DNA of 8,456 bases from Candidatus Limnocylindria bacterium (lineage in GTDB: Bacteria > Chloroflexota > Limnocylindria > QHBO01): assembly GCA_030146365.1 (NCBI GenBank), contig JASLBU010000083.1, positions 1 to 8,456 of the forward strand, written 5' to 3'. Shown here piece by piece: positions 1 through 4,717 of the stretch. Below the pieces are notes generated by a model. The model was not told the origin of the DNA, made no database searches, and saw only the letters and a list, made by a program, of their open reading frames with translations. A program made the translations under genes and the position numbers. Numbering within the stretch: position 1 is the stretch's first letter; each line of letters opens with the position of its first letter.

Positions 1-1
1 G

Positions 2-349
2 GAGAACCCCGAAGCCCTGGTTGCCTACTACACCAAGCTCTTCGGTGCGCCGGCCATGTCGGACGGCGGGTACACCGGCTGGGCGATTGGCTCCGGCTGG
101 GTCACCATCGGCCCGCACGACGAGGTGAAGGGTCGCAACGCGCACCCGGGCCGCCTGCTGTGGAACATCGAGAGCAGCGACGTCCGTGGCGACTTCGACC
201 GGTTCGTCGAGGCGGGCGCCATCGTGGTGGCCGAGCCCTACGGCGCCGATGACGGCAGCGGCGACGAGGCTGGCCTGATCGCCACGCTGGCAGATCCCGA
301 CGACAACTACTTCCAGCTGATGAGCCCGATGCCTGCGCCCGATCGCTGA
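2..349 (+). CDS. VOC family (glyoxalase/bleomycin-resistance fold) protein, 5' end missing
   Basis: The reading frame is open from the first full codon at position 2 and stops at TGA 347-349, so the gene starts upstream and about 115 residues are visible. The visible start (ENPEALVAYYTKLFG) is the usual first helix of a VOC module, normally only 10-15 residues from the N-terminus. The end (LADPDDNYFQLMSP) is the typical last strand of this fold, where an acidic residue often binds metal. VOC proteins use paired beta-alpha-beta-beta-beta units to bind a metal or sequester a drug, and members include lyases, dioxygenases and antibiotic-binding proteins. Nothing here picks out one activity. An internal ATG at 56 would delete the first helix and is not the likely start. 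It is followed after 37 bases by a zinc-finger gene that may have its own promoter. Confidence 0.85.
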   Translation, partial: ENPEALVAYYTKLFGAPAMSDGGYTGWAIGSGWVTIGPHDEVKGRNAHPGRLLWNIESSDVRGDFDRFVEAGAIVVAEPYGADDGSGDEAGLIATLADPDDNYFQLMSPMPAPDR

Positions 350-366
350 GCGCGGCAGCCCGCCGC

Positions 367-376
367 ACGGTACCGT
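367..376 (+). promoter_or_regulatory. 10-base palindrome overlapping a candidate -10 box for the zinc-finger gene
   Basis: ACGGTACCGT is a perfect 10-base palindrome in the 37-base gap between the VOC gene and the zinc-finger gene. Its right half contains TACCGT (371-376), which fits the TAnnnT pattern of an actinobacterial -10 box. Transcription would start near 383, leaving only about 4 bases before the ATG at 387. No convincing -35 was found, and a 10-base palindrome in GC-rich DNA can arise by chance. Confidence 0.3.
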
Positions 377-386
377 TGGCGGTGAC

Positions 387-737
387 ATGCCGCCGACGGA
401 CCACATCGATCTGGCCGTTCCACCCAGCGGCAACGGGTGTGCGGAATGCCTGGCCACCGCGGACGGCTGGTGGTTTCACCTTCGCCGATGTGCCCGCTGC
501 GGCCACATCGGCTGCTGCGACTCGTCTCCGTCCCAGCACGCCAGCGCCCATGCGCGAGACGCCGGCCATCCAGTGATTCGCAGCTTCGAGCCGGGCGAGG
601 TCTGGTTCTACAGCTATGAGACGGAGGAGGGGTTCATCGGCCCGTCGCTTGCGCCACCCGAGGCGCATCCACCGGAGCAACCGGCGCCGGGCCCGGAGGG
701 CCGCGTGCCTGCGGACTGGCAGGACCTCCTGCACTGA
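387..737 (+). CDS. UBP-type zinc-finger domain protein
   Basis: This 116-residue protein has the zinc-ligand pattern of the ZnF-UBP domain, which in eukaryotic deubiquitinases binds the free C-terminus of ubiquitin. Visible candidate ligands are Cys18/Cys21, Cys35/Cys38, Cys43/Cys44, and His51, His55 and His61. Aromatic residues follow (VWFYSYE, about 72-78). After residue about 85 the sequence turns Pro/Glu-rich and probably disordered, ending in a short WQDLLH tail. Stand-alone UBP-finger proteins of this size are common in actinobacteria and their role is unknown; some of these species carry Pup, a ubiquitin-like tag, but no link is shown here. No strong Shine-Dalgarno sequence precedes the ATG, which fits the near-leaderless promoter proposed at 371-376. 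The stop is TGA at 735-737. Confidence 0.9.
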   Translation: MPPTDHIDLAVPPSGNGCAECLATADGWWFHLRRCARCGHIGCCDSSPSQHASAHARDAGHPVIRSFEPGEVWFYSYETEEGFIGPSLAPPEAHPPEQPAPGPEGRVPADWQDLLH

Positions 738-818
738 GCGACTCGGCCGTGTCGTTGCGGTCGAGGCGGCGCGAAGTGAGCAGCGGAGGCCTGCGCACCG
801 CCGACCGACGACGACGGC

Positions 819-824
819 TACAGT
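819..824 (+). promoter_or_regulatory. Candidate -10 box (TACAGT) for a leaderless channel mRNA
   Basis: TACAGT matches TAnnnT and is followed by exactly 6 bases (GGCCGG) before the ATG at 831. A transcript starting 7 bases beyond the box would begin with that ATG. No Shine-Dalgarno sequence precedes the start codon, as expected for leaderless translation, which is frequent in actinobacteria. No clear -35 hexamer is visible. Confidence 0.4.
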
Positions 825-830
825 GGCCGG

Positions 831-1544
831 ATGTCGAGATGGTTGTGGGTGGCCTGGGCACACCCATCGGCGGTGCTCCTGTTCGGGCAGATGCTGGGCG
901 TGGTGCTCTACCCGTTCATGGCGGAGTCACCGAGGGGCCGCGGCCTCCTGTCGCTGTTCGCCCTGACCGTGCTCGTGCTGGCGGTGCGAGCCCTGCGGGC
1001 CACGCCTGCGTGGACGTGGATCTCGATCGTGCTCGGGTTGCCGGTGGTGGTGCTGACGGTGCTCGAGGCGCTGGTGCCGGAGAGCCGGCCGATCCTGCTC
1101 TGGTCGTCGGTGCTCCACGCCGCGTTCTACTTCTATACGAGCTACGGCCTGCTGCGGTACATGTTCCGCGACCGGGTGATCTCGCCCGACGAGTTGTGGG
1201 CGACCGGCGCGACGTTCACGGTGGTGGCGTGGGCGTTCGCGTACGTGTACGTGGCCGCCCAGGTCATTTGGCCCGGATCGTTCACCGCCGCGGTGGATCC
1301 CGCCGGGAATCGGTCCTGGATCGAGATGCTGTACCTCTCCTTCACGACGCTGACCAGCGTCGGGCTGTCCGACGTCGTGCCAGTTTTGCCGCATGCGCGC
1401 TCCTTGGTGATGATCGAGCAGGTGGCGGGGCTCATGTATGTGGCGCTCGTCATCTCACGGATCGTGGGGCTGACCCTGTACCGGGAGCAGGCACATCGCG
1501 AACAAACCGGCCAACACCCGCGGTGGCCTGATGCCGCGGGATGA
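831..1544 (+). CDS. Multi-pass membrane protein with ion-channel (K+ channel-like) pore region
   Basis: This 237-residue protein has hydrophobic segments at roughly 13-30, 39-57, 62-82, 88-111, 124-147 and 191-216. Between the last two lies a pore-helix and filter-like stretch, MLYLSFTTLTSVGLSD (166-181), followed by a helix reading SLVMIEQVAGLMYVALVISR (191-210). This is the M1-P-M2 layout of the Ion_trans_2 family. The filter position reads TSVGLSD, not the TVGYGD of classical potassium channels, so ion selectivity cannot be assumed. The conserved residues after it (Glu196, Gln197, Arg210) match a remembered group of actinobacterial 'ion channel' proteins with this variant filter. There is no cytoplasmic RCK/TrkA domain, only a short charged tail (RGREQ-type residues after 217). 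Start chosen at ATG 831, next to the -10 box at 819-824. It ends convergently, 36 bases from the hydrolase. Confidence 0.83.
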   Translation: MSRWLWVAWAHPSAVLLFGQMLGVVLYPFMAESPRGRGLLSLFALTVLVLAVRALRATPAWTWISIVLGLPVVVLTVLEALVPESRPILLWSSVLHAAFYFYTSYGLLRYMFRDRVISPDELWATGATFTVVAWAFAYVYVAAQVIWPGSFTAAVDPAGNRSWIEMLYLSFTTLTSVGLSDVVPVLPHARSLVMIEQVAGLMYVALVISRIVGLTLYREQAHREQTGQHPRWPDAAG

Positions 1545-1580
1545 GTTGACCACCAACGGCCGCCGCTGCGGGGCCTCCCG

Positions 1581-2318
1581 TCAGGCTGAGGCCGCGGGGG
1601 CGTGGGCGGCCGCGACGTCGCCGATGATCTGCGCCAGCTCCGTCGGCCGCGACCACATCGGCCAGTGGCTCGTGGGAAGGTCGACCCAGCTTGCGTTGCG
1701 CAGCTCGGGCAGACCGGCCAGGAACTTCCACTCCGGGTGCTCCTTCGCGTACCGCTGATAGTCCGCCGCGCTGAATCCCGTGCAGATCAGGGTGCTGGGG
1801 ATGTCGCGTCGGGCGTCGTTGGTGAGCGCCACGGACCCCCGCAGCACGCCGCCCGGCACCGGTACCGCCCGCTCGCGGAACGTGGCCTTCTGCTCGTCGC
1901 TCATGCCATCGAGGTTCTCCTCGCCCTCGATCTCATCCCAGACCATCGGCTTCTCCACGCCGTCGAAGTCCGCATCCATAGGCCCGATGCCAGGTGCAGT
2001 ATCGACGTACACCATCGCGGCGATGCGGTCCGGGATCCGGTCGCTGGCGGCGTACCCGGTGAACCCGGCTGCGCTGTGCAGCACCAGGACCGCGGGCGCG
2101 TCCTTCGCCTCGACCTCGCGGCAGATGGCGTCCACATGGTCCTCGAAGGTGATCGAGGAACGGTCCGCGTCGGCGGATTCCAGCCCGGGCAGCGTGACCG
2201 GCGTCACGTCGTGCCCCTCTGCGCGGAGCGCGCCGGCGACCTCGTCCCACGCCCAGGCGCTGAGCCAGAAGCCCGGGACCAGGATGATCGGTGCAGTGCG
2301 GCCCGTGCCGTTCGCCAT
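1581..2318 (-). CDS. Alpha/beta hydrolase
   Basis: This 245-residue cytoplasmic protein has the full-length alpha/beta-hydrolase layout. It opens with strand ILVPGFWLSAWAW (12-24), where PGFW stands in for the usual oxyanion HG motif. The nucleophile elbow LVLHSAAG (78-85) has Ser82 in a His-Ser-Ala-Ala-Gly setting instead of Gly-x-Ser-x-Gly. The catalytic histidine is probably His218 in LPTSHWPMW. The acid is unclear, because the expected 'G-x-x-D' after the sixth strand reads CTGFSAAD (179-186), leaving Asp186 as one candidate. The variant elbow is common in a group of salicylate-esterase/MenH-like hydrolases, but the substrate is unknown. It starts at ATG 2318 with a perfect AGGAGG (2325-2330) six bases upstream. 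It lies 32 bases downstream of the GNAT gene on the same strand, so co-transcription is likely. No signal peptide is seen. Confidence 0.88.
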   Translation of the reverse strand: MANGTGRTAPIILVPGFWLSAWAWDEVAGALRAEGHDVTPVTLPGLESADADRSSITFEDHVDAICREVEAKDAPAVLVLHSAAGFTGYAASDRIPDRIAAMVYVDTAPGIGPMDADFDGVEKPMVWDEIEGEENLDGMSDEQKATFRERAVPVPGGVLRGSVALTNDARRDIPSTLICTGFSAADYQRYAKEHPEWKFLAGLPELRNASWVDLPTSHWPMWSRPTELAQIIGDVAAAHAPAASA

Positions 2319-2350
2319 GTCCGTCCTCCTCGTGGCGTGGTGATGAACCG

Positions 2351-2998
2351 TTACCGTGAGTGTCCCGCCTCGAAGTCGATCCGCATCACGACCCGGCGAG
2401 GAGTCGGATGGCTCACCTCCGCGAAGCCGGCCTCCGCGAACATGCTTCGACTGCCGACATGCATCTCGTTCCAGATGATGTCCTTACCTGGCTCGGTGAT
2501 CATGGGGTACCCCTCGACGGCTCGCGCGCCGCGCGACCGCGCGTGGTCGGCAGCTGCCCGAACGAGTGCGTAGCCGATCCCTCTGCGCCGGTACCCCGCC
2601 CGGGTGAACACGCAGGTCACGGCCCACACGGAGTCGTCCGCCTTGTCCTCGGTCCGGCCCTGCCACGGCACCTTGTACACGCGCAGGAGGCCCGCGTACG
2701 CGGTCCTGGGTTCCACGGCGCACCACCCGACAGGCTCCGCCTCGAGGTACGCGACCAGGCCGCTCGTGATGCGGGCACCGGGCTGACCGCAGTTGGTCTG
2801 CTCCCTGAGCCGGGCAGCCCGCTCTTCCGCCGGAAAGGAGCCGAACGACTCCTTGCGCTGGAGCTTGTACCGCTGGCACTGACACAGGGCGGCAGGTCCC
2901 CGGGCGCCGAACACCGCCTGAAGAACGTCCCAGGGCACCTCATTGGCCGGCAGCACCGTCAGGCGATCGGTGAGCCGCTCCGGTTCACGCCGCGTCAC
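2351..2998 (-). CDS. GNAT family N-acetyltransferase
   Basis: This 215-residue protein transfers an acetyl group from acetyl-CoA to an unidentified amine. The acetyl-CoA pyrophosphate loop (motif A) is RRRGIG at 137-142, preceded by the strand VWAVTCVFTRAGY (124-136) and followed by the usual helix. The N-terminal part has CQCQRYKL (39-46) and GWCAVEPR (91-98), and the C-terminal part has EGYP and a conserved HVGSRSMF stretch. Together these mark a subfamily common in actinobacteria with no assigned substrate. The start is GTG at 2998. An in-frame TGA 16 bases upstream (3014-3016) rules out a longer protein, and GGAG (3002-3005) sits only three bases from the GTG. The stop of a possible 17-codon ORF overlaps the start as GTGA. 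The gene is probably first, or second after that tiny ORF, in an operon with the downstream hydrolase. Confidence 0.9.
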   Translation of the reverse strand: MTRREPERLTDRLTVLPANEVPWDVLQAVFGARGPAALCQCQRYKLQRKESFGSFPAEERAARLREQTNCGQPGARITSGLVAYLEAEPVGWCAVEPRTAYAGLLRVYKVPWQGRTEDKADDSVWAVTCVFTRAGYRRRGIGYALVRAAADHARSRGARAVEGYPMITEPGKDIIWNEMHVGSRSMFAEAGFAEVSHPTPRRVVMRIDFEAGHSR

Positions 2999-3048
2999 GA
3001 TCTCCGCCCCATCTCATCCGACGTGAGCAGCCACTCGATGCGCTTCAT
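2995..3048 (-). CDS. Possible 17-codon leader ORF overlapping the GNAT start
   Basis: ATG at 3048 opens a 17-residue reading frame (MKRIEWLLTSDEMGRRS) ending in TGA at 2995-2997. The last four bases, GTGA, contain the GTG start of the acetyltransferase. Six bases upstream of the ATG is CATGCT (3055-3060 read on the minus strand), a weak -10, with CAGACG (3078-3083) 17 bases further up as a weak -35. Such a transcript would be leaderless. The GNAT start has a poorly spaced ribosome binding site, so coupled translation through this ORF is plausible. The frame stays open further upstream, antisense to the divergent gene, so this could also be a chance ORF. Confidence 0.35.
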   Translation of the reverse strand: MKRIEWLLTSDEMGRRS

Positions 3049-3054
3049 GTCCGA

Positions 3055-3083
3055 AGCATGACGTGCGAAGGTGACGCCGTCTG
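3055..3083 (-). promoter_or_regulatory. Weak candidate promoter for the GNAT-hydrolase operon
   Basis: On the minus strand, CAGACG (3078-3083), a 17-base spacer and CATGCT (3055-3060) give three of six consensus matches in each box, including the key A and final T of the -10. The box lies six bases before the ATG at 3048, the same geometry as at other genes in this window. It is the best candidate in the 62-base divergent gap, but each hexamer alone is weak. Confidence 0.25.
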
Positions 3084-3098
3084 GCAGGAATCGGCCGC

Positions 3099-3104
3099 TA
3101 GGGT
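3099..3104 (+). promoter_or_regulatory. Candidate -10 box (TAGGGT) for the dehydratase-VOC gene
   Basis: TAGGGT fits TAnnnT and is followed by six bases (TGGGCG) before ATG 3111, implying a leaderless mRNA starting at that ATG. No good -35 is seen at normal spacing. This box is the main reason to prefer ATG 3111 over the in-frame GTG at 3132, which has its own AGGGG (3121-3125) six bases upstream. Confidence 0.35.
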
Positions 3105-3110
3105 TGGGCG

Positions 3111-3799
3111 ATGAGCAGTGAGGGGCAACGAGTGACGGACCAGATCGGCGCGGCTGAGTTTCATGGGGCCGAGGGACTCGAGGATTGGCGCGTCCTGGCA
3201 GAGGGCGCGTGCGCCTACTTCCGCACCGACTCCTTCGCCCAAAGTGCCGGGCTGGTCGCGGCGATCGGCGACCTGCCGTCCGCGCGCGCCCACCCGCCCG
3301 CAGTGGACGTGCGCGCAGGCGGCGTGACGGTGCGTCTCATCAGTGCCGGCGGCGATTACTTCGGAATGACGCGGCGCGATGTGGAGGTCGCTCGGGAGGT
3401 CTCGCAGCTGGCTCGCAAGATGGGCCTGGCCGCGGACCCCTCCCGCGTCCAGTACCTTCTCGTGATCCCCGGCGCCACCGACATCCCCGGTATCAGACCG
3501 TTCTGGCGGGCCGTGCTCGGCTACGAGCCCCGCCCCGACAGCCCGGACGAGGATCTGGTCGACCCGCAGGACCGCGGGCCGGCCTTCTGGCTGGAGTCCA
3601 TGGTGAGCCCCGACCAGGTGGTGGGGGAGCCATCCACGTGGGCGTGTGGGTGCCCCATGATCAGGCGGAGGCTCGGGTCGCTGCGGCCATTGCGGCAGGT
3701 GGCCGGATCGTGCGGGACGAGTTCGCACCGTCGTGGTGGACGCTGGCCGATGCTGTGGGCAACGAGGCGGACATCGCGACGACCAGCGCCCGCGACTGA
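3111..3799 (+). pseudogene. Pterin-dehydratase-like/VOC fusion protein, interrupted by a single-base frameshift
   Basis: The first frame runs from ATG 3111 (or GTG 3132) and matches a two-part protein. Residues about 8-115 resemble pterin-4a-carbinolamine dehydratase (EDWRVL, ACAYFRTDSF, then HPPAVDVRAGGVTVRLIS and GMTRRDVEVAR). Next comes the first half of a VOC domain (VQYLLVIPGATDIPGIRPFW, then LGYEPRPDSPDEDLVDPQD). The second VOC half (AIHVGVWVPHDQAEARVAAA through WWTLADAVGNEADIATT) lies in the -1 frame and ends at TGA 3797-3799. One base must be missing between about 3600 and 3627, either right after ATG 3600-3602, or in the G5 run at 3623-3627. Repaired, the protein would be about 229 residues, a normal length. 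Unrepaired, the first frame reads on to 4001 through unrelated sequence. No slippery heptamer for programmed frameshifting is seen. Sequencing error is an equal alternative to a true pseudogene. Confidence 0.78.
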
Positions 3800-3840
3800 C
3801 GCTCCGGGGCCGCGACAGCCGGGGTGCTGCCGGCCGAGAA

Positions 3841-3874
3841 TCGACGTCGACCGGTTGCGGTCCGGTGCTAGACT
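3841..3874 (+). promoter_or_regulatory. Candidate promoter with palindromic upstream element for the SRPBCC/SMP-30 operon
   Basis: TCGACC (3847-3852), a 16-base spacer and TAGACT (3869-3874) form a reasonable sigma-70-type promoter. The -10 box is the best match in this intergenic region. A perfect 10-base palindrome, TCGACGTCGA (3841-3850), overlaps the -35 and could bind a dimeric regulator. Transcription from about 3881 would give a leader of some 155 bases before ATG 4037. The promoter lies inside the read-through extension of the frameshifted upstream gene, which argues that the extension is not a real coding region. Confidence 0.45.
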
Positions 3875-3899
3875 CGTGCCCGGCGTCTCCCACGCCCAA

Positions 3900-3936
3900 C
3901 CTCGGCTTCGGCGCTCACGCCGCCGGCACCGCGAGG
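3900..3936 (+). other. Possible stem-loop in the 5' leader of the SRPBCC/SMP-30 operon
   Basis: CCTCG (3900-3904) pairs with CGAGG (3932-3936), enclosing a five-pair hairpin CGGCG/CGCCG (3909-3913 with 3918-3922) that has a CTCA loop. It lies early in the predicted leader. I recognise no riboswitch class here, and stems of this size occur by chance in GC-rich DNA. Confidence 0.25.
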
Positions 3937-4002
3937 CAAAGGGGGCTCAGTCCTCGGGAACCTGGCCGCGGCCCTTCGTGCCGGCGCTCGAGGAAGCGTG
4001 AG

Positions 4003-4029
4003 TTCTTCGTCCGCCGCACCGACGAAGGA
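4003..4029 (+). promoter_or_regulatory. Hairpin masking the ribosome binding site of the SRPBCC gene
   Basis: TTCTTCGTC (4003-4011) can pair with GACGAAGGA (4021-4029) as nine base pairs, one of them G-U, around a nine-base loop. The right arm covers most of the AAGGAG ribosome binding site (4025-4030) for ATG 4037. An upstream CCTTCGT (3973-3979) is an alternative partner for ACGAAGG (4022-4028). The pairing is directly visible; a regulatory role is inferred. Confidence 0.45.
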
Positions 4030-4036
4030 GCATGCG

Positions 4037-4717
4037 ATGACCACTCAGAAGCTACTCAAGCGCCGCGTGCGCGAGCGCATGGCCAAGACCGGAGAGCACT
4101 ACGCGACCGCGCGCAGCCATGTCGGCCGCACGCGCGACCGCCTGGACGCCACACCGATCGACCTCAGCGGCGCGAGGGAGATGGCGTCCGACGACAGGCT
4201 TCGTGCCGCGACTGGGCGGGACTGGCGGACGTGGGTCTCCGTCCTCGACCGTTGGGGAGCCCGAGAGCGCAACCATCCCGATACGGCGGCCTTCCTCAGG
4301 GAGGAGCTTGGCGTGCCCGGCTGGTGGGCGCAGACGATCACGGGCGGATACCAGCGCACGCGCGGCATGCGCCTCAAGCACCAGCAGGCCCACGGCTTCA
4401 CGGTGTACGCGTCGAGGACGTATGCGTCGCCGATGGAGGCCGTGTTCCAGGCGTTCGTCGATGATGACCGCCGCACGCGGTGGCTCGAAGCACCGATGAG
4501 GCTGCGAACCGCACAGGTCGGGAAGGTGGCGCGCTTCGACTGGGGTGACGGCGCGACCCGCGTGATGGTCACGTTCGACGCGAAGGGACCGTCGAAGACG
4601 ACAGCGTACGTGTCCCATGAGCGTCTGCCCGATGCGGACGGGGCCGAGATCGCCAAGGCGGCATGGAGGCGGCGCCTGACCGCCCTCAGGGCACACCTGG
4701 AGTCGAACGATGTCTGA
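4037..4717 (+). CDS. DUF4287-like / SRPBCC (START-like) fusion protein
   Basis: This 226-residue protein has three visible parts. A basic N-terminal helix, LLKRRVRERMAKTGEHYATA (6-25), resembles a short DNA-or-partner-binding segment seen in related actinobacterial proteins. A middle segment (about 57-112) reads TGRDWRTWVSVLDRWGA and LREELGVPGWWAQTIT and resembles DUF4287. The rest (about 120-226) is SRPBCC-like: PMEAVFQAFVDDDRRTRWL (132-150), FDWGDGATRVMVTF, then a C-terminal helix WRRRLTALRAHLE. SRPBCC domains form a deep hydrophobic cavity for lipids or other ligands; no ligand is known here. The start at ATG 4037 has AAGGAG (4025-4030) six bases upstream, so an in-frame upstream ATG at 3998 is not needed. 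It overlaps the SMP-30 gene by eight bases, indicating coupled expression. Confidence 0.8.
   Translation: MTTQKLLKRRVRERMAKTGEHYATARSHVGRTRDRLDATPIDLSGAREMASDDRLRAATGRDWRTWVSVLDRWGARERNHPDTAAFLREELGVPGWWAQTITGGYQRTRGMRLKHQQAHGFTVYASRTYASPMEAVFQAFVDDDRRTRWLEAPMRLRTAQVGKVARFDWGDGATRVMVTFDAKGPSKTTAYVSHERLPDADGAEIAKAAWRRRLTALRAHLESNDV

Noticed and set aside
102..863. A 253-codon minus-strand open frame over the VOC and zinc-finger genes
   Set aside because: Arg-rich, no recognisable motif, and antisense to two genes with clear domain signatures.
1517..1540. CCCGCGG/CCGCGGG inverted repeat at the end of the channel gene as a terminator
   Set aside because: The stem has a 10-base loop, lies inside the coding sequence before the stop, and has no T-run; short GC stems are expected by chance here.
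1602..2573. A 323-codon plus-strand open frame
   Set aside because: Antisense to the alpha/beta hydrolase and the GNAT gene; no domain motif.
3600..3627. Programmed -1 ribosomal frameshifting in the VOC gene
   Set aside because: No X-XXY-YYZ slippery heptamer in the right frame is seen, so a lesion or sequencing error is simpler.
3818..3834. GCCGG/CCGGC stem after the dehydratase-VOC gene as a terminator
   Set aside because: Five base pairs with a seven-base loop and no T-run; not distinguishable from background.
3045..3899. A 284-codon minus-strand open frame across the dehydratase-VOC gene
   Set aside because: Pro/Arg-rich antisense shadow of a recognised family in the plus strand.
3800..4001. 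C-terminal extension of the frameshifted gene's first frame, and a 41-codon GTG ORF at 3876
   Set aside because: The sequence is Arg-rich and unlike any domain, contains the downstream operon's promoter, and the true VOC continuation lies in another frame.
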